Source: Parcubacteria group bacterium (GTDB lineage Bacteria > Patescibacteriota > Minisyncoccia > Phycocordibacterales > UBA2135). From it: 41,318 nucleotides of DNA. The stretch's first letter is position 1. The number at the start of each line of letters is the position of its first letter. The DNA lies in assembly GCA_016176785.1 (NCBI GenBank), contig JACOWN010000008.1, positions 1 to 41,318 of the forward strand, written 5' to 3'. The notes beneath the pieces are model-generated. The model saw nothing but the letters and a program-made list of their open reading frames with translations. It did not search any database and was not told the origin of the DNA. This document shows, in pieces, positions 28,610 through 37,911 of the stretch. The position numbers were made by a program, and so were the translations under genes.

Positions 28610-29086
28610 TTACGGCTTCACGTCGTAGCAATAACGGTTCGCTTGGTTGCCGCAGCCGTCTGCATCGGGACCGTCAACATTCGTTGAGGTCGCGTCAACG
28701 TCGCTGTCGAGCGCAACGTGTCCCGACGCCTCAAGGCTCGCGCCGAGGTGGTAATCCGCCCCGCTTGAAAGCTGCGTATAGGGATACACCGTACCATCAG
28801 TCGGGTCGGTCGCCAATGCGGGAATATACCCCGGAGTAACGAGGTTGGCGACGGAGAGCGCGCTCGGATACGACGAGTTGTCGTCAAAATAAAGTTCCAG
28901 CGCCAGTTGCAGTTGTTTGACGTCGGCAACGCGTTTCGCATCGCGCGATTTTTGCCGCGCCGTATTAAGCGACGCCAGGACGACGGCGGACAAAATGCCA
29001 ATGATCGCGATGACCACCAGAAGTTCAATGAGCGTAAACCCCCCTCGCCGTTCCGTAGACCTGCTGTAAAACATAATGAAACGCAC
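28610..29086 (-). CDS. Type IV pilin
   Basis: RRGGFTLIELLVVIAIIGILSAVVLASLNTARQKSRDAKRVADVKQLQLALELYFDDNSSYPSA. Confidence 0.93.
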   Translation of the reverse strand: MRFIMFYSRSTERRGGFTLIELLVVIAIIGILSAVVLASLNTARQKSRDAKRVADVKQLQLALELYFDDNSSYPSALSVANLVTPGYIPALATDPTDGTVYPYTQLSSGADYHLGASLEASGHVALDSDVDATSTNVDGPDADGCGNQANRYCYDVKP

Positions 29087-29201
29087 GCAATTAAAATAAA
29101 ACGATATCCGTTCTCGACCGCATTATATTATGTGAGTAAAAAAATATCTTCTCATTTGTTCCAGTATAGCAAACGCCTGCCGCCCGTACAACTGCGAGGA
29201 A

Positions 29202-30407
29202 TCAAATGCCGGAAGACAGATTATATATCGGGATAAGCACGGAAGTTAAAAGCAATCCGACCCCGAGCCCGAGGCCGACGATCAAGATCGGCTCGATCAA
29301 CCCAACGAGCGTATCCACCGTGTTATTCACTTCGCGCTGGTAAAAATCCGAGAGCGTTTTCAGGATGTTGCCGAGCTCTCCCGTTTCCTCGCCGATGCGT
29401 ATGATCTGCACCATGATGCCGGGGAACTCGGTGTGTTCTCCGAAAACCTCCGACATGGCGCGCCCCGACTTGACGCCTTCGGCCGCTTCGGCGAGAAGCA
29501 ATTCGTAGACGGCGTTATTGACGACGGCCGCCGTTATCTCAAGGGCGCGCACGATGGAAATGCCGCTTGAGAGCATGGTGAACATGTTGTCGGCAATGCG
29601 CGAAAGGTAGAGTTTCCGGAACAGTCCTCCGACGACGGGGATTGAGATGACGAAACGGCCGAGCGCCATTCTGCCGCGCGGCGTGCCGATAAAACGCCAG
29701 AGCCAGATCGCTCCCAACACAAGTGCAACGAGAAGGAAGAGACCGTAATTAATGAGAAAATCACTGATGCTGATGACGACCTGCGTATAGATGGGGATCT
29801 CTTGCCCCGCTTCAATGATGATCGTCGCGAGACGCGGGAACACCATGGTGAGCATCAAGACCATGACGACGATGAACGTCGTAATGACAAACGCGGGATA
29901 AATGAGAGCGTTTCGCGTCTTCACCGTCAACGCGTATGAACGGTCAAGATACGCCGCGAGATACTCGAACGTTTGATTCAGTTTGCCCGACTCTTCGCCG
30001 GCGCGCACCATGTTGACGTAAAAACCGGAAAAAACGTTTGAATGTTTCGCGAGCGCGTCCGAAATTGAGGCGCCGCCCTGGATATCGTCCGCAACCGCCG
30101 TCAATTTGTCGCGAAGGAGCCGGTTTTCCGCCTCCTGCGCAAGAAGGCGGAACACGCGGAGCGCGGAAACTTCTGCGCCGAAAAGCGTTGCGATCTGGCG
30201 GGACAAAATGACAACATCTTTCACGGGAACGCGCTCAAAAAGAGCGATTCTTCGCTGCCAAAAGTGCCCCCCCTCCGCCGCGTCAACGGCAAGGATGGTG
30301 AGGCCGCGTTGCTGGAGCAACCGGATGGCGATGTCGCGGTTCAGCGCGTCCACGGAGCCGGTATGCTCCTCGCCCTCTTTTGTCAGCGCTTTGTAGGTAA
30401 AAAGCAT
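29202..30407 (-). CDS. pilC: Type IV pilus inner membrane platform protein
   Basis: FTYKALTKEGEEHTGSVDALNRDIAIRLLQQRGLTIL; GspF-type TM organisation. Confidence 0.94.
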   Translation of the reverse strand: MLFTYKALTKEGEEHTGSVDALNRDIAIRLLQQRGLTILAVDAAEGGHFWQRRIALFERVPVKDVVILSRQIATLFGAEVSALRVFRLLAQEAENRLLRDKLTAVADDIQGGASISDALAKHSNVFSGFYVNMVRAGEESGKLNQTFEYLAAYLDRSYALTVKTRNALIYPAFVITTFIVVMVLMLTMVFPRLATIIIEAGQEIPIYTQVVISISDFLINYGLFLLVALVLGAIWLWRFIGTPRGRMALGRFVISIPVVGGLFRKLYLSRIADNMFTMLSSGISIVRALEITAAVVNNAVYELLLAEAAEGVKSGRAMSEVFGEHTEFPGIMVQIIRIGEETGELGNILKTLSDFYQREVNNTVDTLVGLIEPILIVGLGLGVGLLLTSVLIPIYNLSSGI

Positions 30408-30424
30408 GGTTTAAAAATATGCGT

Positions 30425-31489
30425 TCACAGAATCCGCTCGAGACCCTGCGGATTCGGCGAATATGCATGCGCGTTTTCAGCGGTTATTTCGCCGCGGCGC
30501 ACCAAGTCGGAGAGCGTCCGGTTCATGTCAATCATGCCGTCGGCCGAACCCGTTTCTATGACGATGTTGATCTCATGGACGCGCCCTTCGCGGATCAAGT
30601 TTGCGACGGCGCTGTTGTTGACGAGAAGCTCGTACGCCGGTATGAGCCCGCCGGAGACGCGCGGGATGAGCCGTTGCGAAAAGATGCCGGCCAAACTCTG
30701 GGCGAGTTGCCCCCTGATCTGGTTTTGCTGTTCGGAGGGAAAAGAGTCAATGATGCGGTCAATGGTCTGCGCGGCGTTGTTGGTGTGAAGCGTTGAGAGC
30801 ACGAGGTGGCCGGTTTCCGCGGCGGTCACCGCGGCGCTTACGGTCGCGAGCCCGCGCATTTCACCGATCATAATGACGTCAACGTCCTGCCGGAATGCAT
30901 GGCGGAGCGCGGTCGCAAAATCGTCCGTGTCCACGCCGACCTCCCGCTGGTCAATGACGCACTGCTCCGGTTTGTAGAGAAATTCGATCGGGTCTTCAAT
31001 GGTGACGATGTGCTCGGCACGTTCCTGATTGATGATATTGATGAGCGACGCCAGGGTGGTTGACTTGCCGTGCCCCACCGGACCGACGGCGAGAAAAAAT
31101 CCCTGCGTTCGGTGCGCGAACGTTGAGAGCACCGATGGCAAGTTGAGCTCGTCAAGCGTTTTAATGACGGCGGGAATAAGGCGGAGCGCAATGCCGATAT
31201 GCCCCTGCTGGAGATAGGCGTTCCCGCGGAAACGCGCTCCTCGCGGCGTCGTATGGGAAAAATCAAGCTCCTTCGCCTCGGTGAAGCGCGCATAACGCTC
31301 CTCGCCGACCAAATGGCGAAGGATCGCCACGGCATCTTCATCGGAGATCTCCGGCTCCTTGACCAGCGGAATGAGCGAGCCCGCAACGCGTATGGAGGGA
31401 TGCCGGCCGACGGCAATATGAAGATCGGAGCCGCCTTCGCTGCCGACGGTCTCGGTGAGGTTTATTAAAAGTTTTTCTGCGTCAATCAT
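30425..31489 (-). CDS. pilT: Type IV pilus retraction-type ATPase
   Basis: GSDLHIAVGRHPSIRVAGSLIPL; Walker A GPVGHGKSTT; MIGEMRGLATVSAAVTAAETGHLVLSTLHTNNAAQTIDRIIDSFP. Confidence 0.93.
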   Translation of the reverse strand: MIDAEKLLINLTETVGSEGGSDLHIAVGRHPSIRVAGSLIPLVKEPEISDEDAVAILRHLVGEERYARFTEAKELDFSHTTPRGARFRGNAYLQQGHIGIALRLIPAVIKTLDELNLPSVLSTFAHRTQGFFLAVGPVGHGKSTTLASLINIINQERAEHIVTIEDPIEFLYKPEQCVIDQREVGVDTDDFATALRHAFRQDVDVIMIGEMRGLATVSAAVTAAETGHLVLSTLHTNNAAQTIDRIIDSFPSEQQNQIRGQLAQSLAGIFSQRLIPRVSGGLIPAYELLVNNSAVANLIREGRVHEINIVIETGSADGMIDMNRTLSDLVRRGEITAENAHAYSPNPQGLERIL

Positions 31490-31533
31490 GGGAACACGAC
31501 GCGCTGCGCCGTCGGTATTTTTAGTGTACCAAA

Positions 31534-33267
31534 TTACTCAAAACGGTTCACCTCGCGGAACGGAATGGTTCCTTCAAGCGCCTTGATGAGCGCATCGTCT
31601 TTCATGGAGAGCATGCCCTTTTGGCGCGCCGCTTTTGTGATCTCCTGCTCGTCGGGCCGCTCCAGAATGATCCGCTCCATGTCTTTGTCAATCTCAATTA
31701 TCTCAAAAACGCCGATGCGGCCGCGGGTGCCCGCCGGACATTCCTCCGACGGCTCCGCCTCGTAGACGGCGGAAAGCGGCGGCAGGGTTTTTCGGAACTC
31801 CGGCGGGATGTGTTCAAATTGCCGTTCTATCATTTTTTGGAGCGCGCCTTCAACGGGAACTTTCTTTTTTGAGGGGCAGAGCACCTGCACGAGGCGCTGC
31901 GCGATCGCGAGCATCAAGGTCGGCGCGATGAGGTACGGGTCAATGCCCATGTCAACGAGTCGCGGCACGACGCCGGCGGCATTATTCGTGTGGAGCGTTG
32001 AAAATACGAGGTGGCCGGTCAACGCCGCCTGGATCGCAAGCTGCGCCGTTTCTTTGTCGCGGATCTCCCCCACCATGACGATGTCGGGGTCCTGCCGCAG
32101 GATGGAACGGAGACCGGTCGCAAAGGTGTAGTTGATCTCCGGCCGCACTTGAGATTGGTTCACTCCTTCAATCACGTATTCAACGGGGTCTTCAAGCGAC
32201 ACGACATTGTTCCTCTCACGGTCAAGCTCGTTCAACATGGCGTAGAGCGTCGTGGTTTTGCCGGAACCGGTCGGGCCGGTCAGGAGCACTAAGCCGAATG
32301 GTTTTGCAAGAGCGCGGCGTATTTTTGCGATATCATCTTCCCGAAGCCCCGTCTCGTCAAGTTTTTTAACCCCCATGCCCGCGTCAAGAATACGCAGCAC
32401 GACCTTTTCGCCGTAATAGGTCGGCAGGGACGAGACGCGGAAATCAATCTTTCGGTTTTCAATGCGCGCGCTGAAACTTCCGTCCTGCGGCTTGCGGCGT
32501 TCGTCGAGCCGAAGGCCCGAGAGCACTTTGACGCGCGCAACGACCGAGTTCAGAACATTCGTCGGCAAAACCAAGCTCGTCTTGAGCACGCCGTCAACGC
32601 GAAAACGCACCTTGACGTGTTCGGCGGTCGGCTCAATGTGGATGTCGGACGCGCCGCCTTCCACGGCATGGCGCAGCATCACGGCGACTATTTTGGTGAT
32701 GGGGGTATCTTCAACGATCTTGAGGTCTATCACCCCCTCTCCTTGCTTGCTCTTCGCGCCGCCGCGGCGTTCGGAACTTTTCTCTGCGCCGCCGTCCGTG
32801 AGCTCGCTCTCAAGGTCCGAAAGCGCTTTATGGACCTCGCCGGACAAACTGCGGTAATTCTCCATAAGCGCTTCAAAATCGTCCTGCGAGATCAAAAAGA
32901 CCTTGTAGGGAACATTCAGTTTTGACGAGATGAACTGCAGCGCGTCGCGCGCCTCAATGTTGTCGGGGTCTACGATGCCGACTTCAAGCACTCCGTCCTC
33001 AAGCCCGATGGGAACAAGCCGGTAGTGCGTCGCGGATTCCTCCGGAATGTATTTCAGAATATCAAGAGGAATCGCGCCCGCTTCAATTGGTTTGTACGGC
33101 ACCTTCGTATATTCCGACTTCATGGTCATGAGTTGGCCCTTGTCCATTCCTTTTCCAACCAAAATATCGACAGGATCATTTCCTGTCTCTTCGCTTTCCT
33201 TCGCTATCTTCCGCGCCTCGCCGCTCGCGAGCACGCCCTTTTGCACCAAGTGGTCAAGAAACGCCAT
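31534..33267 (-). CDS. pilB: Type IV pilus assembly ATPase
   Basis: GASDIHIEPTAEHVKVRFRVDGVL; GPTGSGKTTTLYAML; VGEIRDKETAQLAIQAALTGHLVFSTLHTNNA. Confidence 0.96.
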   Translation of the reverse strand: MAFLDHLVQKGVLASGEARKIAKESEETGNDPVDILVGKGMDKGQLMTMKSEYTKVPYKPIEAGAIPLDILKYIPEESATHYRLVPIGLEDGVLEVGIVDPDNIEARDALQFISSKLNVPYKVFLISQDDFEALMENYRSLSGEVHKALSDLESELTDGGAEKSSERRGGAKSKQGEGVIDLKIVEDTPITKIVAVMLRHAVEGGASDIHIEPTAEHVKVRFRVDGVLKTSLVLPTNVLNSVVARVKVLSGLRLDERRKPQDGSFSARIENRKIDFRVSSLPTYYGEKVVLRILDAGMGVKKLDETGLREDDIAKIRRALAKPFGLVLLTGPTGSGKTTTLYAMLNELDRERNNVVSLEDPVEYVIEGVNQSQVRPEINYTFATGLRSILRQDPDIVMVGEIRDKETAQLAIQAALTGHLVFSTLHTNNAAGVVPRLVDMGIDPYLIAPTLMLAIAQRLVQVLCPSKKKVPVEGALQKMIERQFEHIPPEFRKTLPPLSAVYEAEPSEECPAGTRGRIGVFEIIEIDKDMERIILERPDEQEITKAARQKGMLSMKDDALIKALEGTIPFREVNRFE

Positions 33268-33317
33268 AGCAAAAATTAATGAATGTCGGGCATGGTCTTT
33301 GAACGCCTCGCGTTCCC

Positions 33318-33602
33318 TTAAAACGGCGCGAAGGGATTGCGCCGCCCCGCTTCTTGCCGCGGGAGCGTTACGCTGAAATCGCGAAGCGACTGAAAAATCT
33401 CCGTTTTGAGAAAACTCGTGTCAAGATCAAGTTTGTTCAAAGTGCCGAGCAGGGCGAGCAGTTCGCTCGCGGCGGTCAGCCGCCCGTTCTGCCCGCCCGA
33501 CGAAACGAGCGAGCCGCTTCCGTCCGACGAAAAATAGGTGTACCCGAAAAATATGACGGCGGCGATGACAACGGTGGCGATGATGATTTTTGCGGTCTGC
33601 AT
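33318..33602 (-). CDS. Short PilP-like pilus alignment protein (tentative)
   Basis: MQTAKIIIATVVIAAVIFFGYTYFSS...SFLKTEIFQSLRDFSVTLPRQEAGRRNPFAPF; position next to pilO. Confidence 0.6.
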   Translation of the reverse strand: MQTAKIIIATVVIAAVIFFGYTYFSSDGSGSLVSSGGQNGRLTAASELLALLGTLNKLDLDTSFLKTEIFQSLRDFSVTLPRQEAGRRNPFAPF

Positions 33603-33628
33603 ACGTATAAAAAACGGAATAAGGCGGA

Positions 33629-34168
33629 TTATCTCAACCAATAGGTTTTAATATCAAGGTCGTATTGATTGAAATCGCGGCCGGTTGACCGAAACGAGAG
33701 CGCGGAAATATCAACGATGCGCAAACTTTCTTCAACGTCGCGGAGAAACGCAAGGAACGATTCGTATGTGCCCGTTACCGTGACCCGAAGGCCGATGGTG
33801 CCGTAGATATTCTCGTCGGGACCGAGGGCTCCCGTTTGGCGGCGGACGTCGTCCGTCAGCGCGATATCCTTGATGGCGACGCCGTACCGCGAGGCGATCC
33901 CGTCAAGTTCCAAAATGAGCCGCACGTTATCAACGTTGTCCGGGATCATTTTTTTGATGCGGTCGCGCAGTTCCGGCGCAACCGCGTTGAACTCCTCCAG
34001 AAGCGTGTCGCGCACGTCAACGATCTGCTTTGAATTGGCGAGGGCTTCGTCCAGATTGCCGACCTCAACGCGCACCAAGCGCACGTCTCGGTACAAAGGG
34101 TCAATCGCCGTCACGAAAAGCGCGACCGCAATGAGACCGAGGAGTGAAGGAATGAGATAGCGGGTCAT
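33629..34168 (-). CDS. pilO: PilO-like pilus assembly protein
   Basis: Single N-terminal TM, coiled-coil, ferredoxin-like C-terminus; synteny. Confidence 0.78.
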   Translation of the reverse strand: MTRYLIPSLLGLIAVALFVTAIDPLYRDVRLVRVEVGNLDEALANSKQIVDVRDTLLEEFNAVAPELRDRIKKMIPDNVDNVRLILELDGIASRYGVAIKDIALTDDVRRQTGALGPDENIYGTIGLRVTVTGTYESFLAFLRDVEESLRIVDISALSFRSTGRDFNQYDLDIKTYWLR

Positions 34169-34174
34169 GGTGAT

Positions 34175-34864
34175 TTATTCTTCTGCCGCAGGCGCTGCTT
34201 CGGCGGGCTGAGCGGGCGGCAAGGATGCGCCTCGCTCGGCGAACAATTCTTTGAACGAGAGGGAGGGCGGATTGACGACTGCGGAGAAATCAAACGATAC
34301 GTTCCCCTCCGCATTGAGCCGAAGGTTTGAAAAGATTGGTTCCTTGATGCTTGCGTCTTCGCCGAAAAGGTCCGCCTGGAGCGCAAGGGCGCTGTAGCTT
34401 TTTGCCTCTCCCGAAAGCGAGAGGATGAGTTTGCCGCGCTCGTCAACGGCAAATCGGAACATTTCAAAACGGACCGTCGGCAGGGTAAGCCGTTCAAGCA
34501 GCGCAAAAAGCGGCGAGACGACGCGGTGTTTTTCAATGACTTGTTCCGCCGCGTCAATACGCCCGTCAAAGCGCGTTACGCGCTCAATTAAGGCGGGGTC
34601 GATCGCCGTGCGCGCGCGGTCAACGGAGGCGGACATTGATTTCACCTGTTGTTCAAGAAGCGCTTTGTAAAAATAAAGTCCGCCGGTTAAAACGAGCGAC
34701 AGCAAAAACAGCGCGAGCATAATGAGCATCACGATCCCCACCGGCCGGCGCGAAGACGCGCCCGCGCTTTCGGGCTGCGTGAGCGGCCGTTTCGGTATGA
34801 ATGATGTTTTGAGTTCCGGCATGACTGCGATCGGTACTGTGCGATTATGGGTCGGGCGCGGCAC
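34175..34864 (-). CDS. pilN: PilN-like pilus assembly protein
   Basis: TM VGIVMLIMLALFLLSLVLTGGLYFYKALLEQQVKSM; between pilM and pilO. Confidence 0.75.
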   Translation of the reverse strand: MPRPTHNRTVPIAVMPELKTSFIPKRPLTQPESAGASSRRPVGIVMLIMLALFLLSLVLTGGLYFYKALLEQQVKSMSASVDRARTAIDPALIERVTRFDGRIDAAEQVIEKHRVVSPLFALLERLTLPTVRFEMFRFAVDERGKLILSLSGEAKSYSALALQADLFGEDASIKEPIFSNLRLNAEGNVSFDFSAVVNPPSLSFKELFAERGASLPPAQPAEAAPAAEE

Positions 34865-34865
34865 C

Positions 34866-36068
34866 CTATTCCAATTCTTGAAGTTTGCGCAACGCTATCC
34901 CCGCGGCGACGGAAAAATTGGGACCCGCCTCGCGGAGCGTTTCCGCCATGAATGCGGGGGTCTCCACTTTCGCGAACGGGTCGGCAAGCTCAACGGAGAC
35001 GTCAAAGTTGTCCGCGGCGAGGTCAACGAGACCGGGAATAAGCGCGCCTCCGCCGGCAAGGATGACCGAGGAAACGGCGCGATTGTACCGTTGCTCGTAG
35101 GACAAAAGCATTCGGTTCGCTTCGGTGAAAATGCCCCGCAAGATCAGCTGCGCGACCCGCACGCTGTCCGTAATTTCCGGCGCCGCCGCGCCGAACGACA
35201 ACTGGCGCTTTTGCTCTTCCGCCTTGAGAATGCTTACGCCGAGCGACTTTGAGATCGCTTGCGTGATGTCCTGCGAACCGCGGTTTATGATGTGCGAACG
35301 CACGGGAATGCCGTTCTCGGAAATGACCACCTTCGTCGTTGCGGCGCCGATGTCCAAGATGAGCATCGTTGCGCGCGCTCGTCCGGCGAGCGCGCGGATC
35401 AAACTGAACGCCTCAATTTCCAAAAAATCTACCGCGACGCCGCTCCCCGCCGCGATCCGCTGGTAAGTTGCGATCGTCTCGTTGTGTATCGCGGCGATCA
35501 AGACCTGCGCTTTCTCGCGCGGCGTGCCCGCCGTTTGCGCGGCGGGAGCTGCGCGGACGCTCTCGGCGAAAGGGGTCTCGGGTGTTTCTTCCCCGTACGA
35601 CGGCACAACGCGCCAATCGAGAGTAACCTCCGAGATCGGGACGGGAATGTATCTCCGCGCTTCGATCGGCACCATTTCGTCAAGCTTTCCGTCGGGAACA
35701 AAAGGGATTTCAATGATGGAAAGCAAACTTGCGGACAACGGGATCGCCATGCCGCCCTTGATGGCGGTGACATTCGCCTCACGCACGATATCGCCGAGCG
35801 CGGTTCCAAGCGTTTCCGCCGGAAGGTTCGTCGCCTGGCCGATGTCGGTCTTGCCGTACGGTCCGAGCGCCAATTCTCCGTATGTTTCCAAAACTCCCTT
35901 ACCGGCGCGCTTTTTCAGCTGAACGACCTTAATGGACGAAGAACCGACGTCAATGCCGACGACGCTCGTGCTTCCTTTGCGGAATACATTCTCCAAAAAA
36001 TCAAAGAGCAACGCCCGGCCGCGCTCTAACAAAGAAGCTCCTTCATAGGCAAAAGACGGTTCGGCCAT
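34866..36068 (-). CDS. pilM: Actin-like pilus protein PilM
   Basis: VVGIDVGSSSIKVVQLKKRAGKGVLETYGELALGPYG; LILDIGAATTKVVISENGIPVRSHIINRGSQDITQAISKSL; ILAGGGALIPGL. Confidence 0.93.
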   Translation of the reverse strand: MAEPSFAYEGASLLERGRALLFDFLENVFRKGSTSVVGIDVGSSSIKVVQLKKRAGKGVLETYGELALGPYGKTDIGQATNLPAETLGTALGDIVREANVTAIKGGMAIPLSASLLSIIEIPFVPDGKLDEMVPIEARRYIPVPISEVTLDWRVVPSYGEETPETPFAESVRAAPAAQTAGTPREKAQVLIAAIHNETIATYQRIAAGSGVAVDFLEIEAFSLIRALAGRARATMLILDIGAATTKVVISENGIPVRSHIINRGSQDITQAISKSLGVSILKAEEQKRQLSFGAAAPEITDSVRVAQLILRGIFTEANRMLLSYEQRYNRAVSSVILAGGGALIPGLVDLAADNFDVSVELADPFAKVETPAFMAETLREAGPNFSVAAGIALRKLQELE

Positions 36069-36150
36069 ACTGCCATACGCATGTGCGTTAACAATTTTAT
36101 TGTATCATAGGCGTATCAAGAAAGCAGAAATAAGGCCTTGATTTATCCAC

Positions 36151-36846
36151 ATGACCTTCAAATACCAGATGCTCGCGGGGTTTCTTGACCGAGCGCTCGG
36201 TTTCCTCTTTCCGGAGGACTGCCTCGGTTGCGGCGCGGGCGGCTCGTTCCTGTGCGCATCGTGCGCCGCCGAGTTGCCGCCCGCGCCGCGGAGCCGAGCG
36301 GGCCGCCGCGGCTCTCCCGCCATTCGGTCGCTCTATGATTATCGGCACCCGACCGTGCGTGCCGCGATTTGGGCGCTCAAATACAAGGGCGCGCGAAGCG
36401 TCGCGCGCGTATTCGCCCGCGCGCTGTACGACGTGCTGCTTGAAGATATCGCTGACCGCGCGCTTTGTGCGGAACGTGGAACGGAGCGGCCGCTCATTGT
36501 GCCGGTTCCGCTTTCGTGGTGGCGGAAGAGCACCAGAGGGTTCAATCAAACGGAACTTCTTGCGCGGGAACTTGAACGGCTGGATGAAGGCGGGGCGTTC
36601 ATTGTTCGCGCCGATATTTTAAAAAAGATACGCAACACGCCGAGCCAAACATCCATCTCCGGAAGAACGGAACGGCTCAAAAATCTTAAGGATGCGTTCG
36701 CGGTTCGCGAACCGGAACTCGTGAAGCGCCGTTTCGTCATTCTTCTTGACGATGTAACGACGACCGGCGCAACGCTTGCGGAAGCGGCGAGGACGCTCCG
36801 CGCGGCGGGAGCAAAACGAGTTGTCGCGTACACCATAGCGCATTAA
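36151..36846 (+). CDS. comF: ComF family phosphoribosyltransferase-like protein
   Basis: FPEDCLGCGAGGSFLCASCAAELPP; PVPLSWWRKSTRGFNQTELLARELE; NLKDAFAV; VILLDDVTTTGATLAEAARTLRAAGA. Confidence 0.93.
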   Translation: MTFKYQMLAGFLDRALGFLFPEDCLGCGAGGSFLCASCAAELPPAPRSRAGRRGSPAIRSLYDYRHPTVRAAIWALKYKGARSVARVFARALYDVLLEDIADRALCAERGTERPLIVPVPLSWWRKSTRGFNQTELLARELERLDEGGAFIVRADILKKIRNTPSQTSISGRTERLKNLKDAFAVREPELVKRRFVILLDDVTTTGATLAEAARTLRAAGAKRVVAYTIAH

Positions 36847-36889
36847 AGCAATGGAAAACCGAAAAAAAGTGTGATACGGTTACAAAATT

Positions 36890-36907
36890 GGAGGCGTGGC
36901 TGAGTGG
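36890..36907 (+). pseudogene. tRNA-Ser 5' fragment
   Basis: ggaggcgtggctgagtgg, identical to the first 18 nt of the intact tRNA-Ser at 37064. Confidence 0.8.
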
Positions 36908-37063
36908 AGTAAAAAGAAACTGCTTTCTTTTTGCTCCGGTTCCGAGCCGCCGCGCAGCGCGCGGCGGAACGAGGAAATCGCCGTTGCCGAGCGCGAGCGA
37001 GGCGGGCGATAGGAGGGCGAACTTGTTCGGACACGAAAGCCACGCCTTCAGTAAAATAATTGT

Positions 37064-37151
37064 GGAGGCGTGGCTGAGTGGCCGAAAGCGGCTCCGTGCT
37101 AAGGAGTTAGGGGCTTTAAAACCCCTCGGAGGTTCGAATCCTCCCGCCTCC
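37064..37151 (+). tRNA. tRNA-Ser (GCT)
   Basis: GGAGGCGTGGCTGAGTGGCCGAAAGCGGCTCCGTGCTAAGGAGTTAGGGGCTTTAAAACCCCTCGGAGGTTCGAATCCTCCCGCCTCC; long variable arm. Confidence 0.96.
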
Positions 37152-37248
37152 GTACCGATTTTTCTATGCCTCCGATTTTATGAGGAGGTATGGAAAAGTC
37201 GGTCTGAAAGCGACGGGAGGATTCGAACGGGAAGAGGGTCGGAGAAAC
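37150..37248. repeat. 99-bp direct repeat, copy 1
   Basis: 98/99 identical to 38548-38646; contains 20-bp stem 37154-37173/37184-37203 and an inverted tRNA-Ser T-arm piece. Confidence 0.95.
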
Positions 37249-37286
37249 TCGTTCGAGAGACCGGGCCCCCATAGTAATTTATTGAT

Positions 37287-37805
37287 ATGGAAGCAAAAGA
37301 AGAAATAAAAAAAATTACAAATGAATTCCGCAATATTCCTTTGTGGCTGCAATATACTGTGGCGTTCGCCACAATTTTCGGAACCCTTTTTGGCGGTTGG
37401 GGAATTTATATTGTTTCAACTAGGCCAGGGCCTGAAAAAATAGTTGAAGAGTCTAAAATTGAAAAACCTGTCGATGCAATAGACCTCGTCGAATTACTTA
37501 TAAAAGCCCTTACTTACGAAACAGTTTTAGAAAGACAAGATTTTTTAACAAAATATGTCGGAAGTAAAATTTATGGGAAAGGCCAGGCAAAACAAATTAG
37601 TAGATATGGAAGTAATAGTTTTCTGGTAGATATTTTGGTTAATAAAGTTATGGTGAGTTGCCGTCAGGATGCGAACGCAGAAACCGAAAAGGAACTTTTA
37701 CTATTACAAGACAAGGTTATTAATTTTACGGGGAATTTTACTTATACAAGTATTTTTGAACACGGCTTAGAAATCGGAGAATGTAAACTACAAAAGGATA
37801 CCTAA
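37287..37805 (+). CDS. Hypothetical membrane-anchored protein, AT-rich accessory gene
   Basis: MEAKEEIKKITNEFRNIPLWLQYTVAFATIFGTLFGGWGIYIVSTRPGPEKIVEES...; lower GC than the flanks. Confidence 0.8.
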   Translation: MEAKEEIKKITNEFRNIPLWLQYTVAFATIFGTLFGGWGIYIVSTRPGPEKIVEESKIEKPVDAIDLVELLIKALTYETVLERQDFLTKYVGSKIYGKGQAKQISRYGSNSFLVDILVNKVMVSCRQDANAETEKELLLLQDKVINFTGNFTYTSIFEHGLEIGECKLQKDT

Positions 37806-37812
37806 CAAAAAC

Positions 37813-37884
37813 TGACCAACTTCCATCACATCGAGCCCAGAAAAATAGTTCAAAAAAATCGTTACAATGTTTGTATAAGCCAAG
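37813..37884. repeat. Degenerate ~70-bp repeat downstream of the first accessory ORF
   Basis: tgaccaacttccatcacatcg...ttacaatgtttgtataagccaag; resembles 38460-38530. Confidence 0.65.
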
Positions 37885-37911
37885 CCCAAGTTCAAGATAC
37901 GGCCACATATT

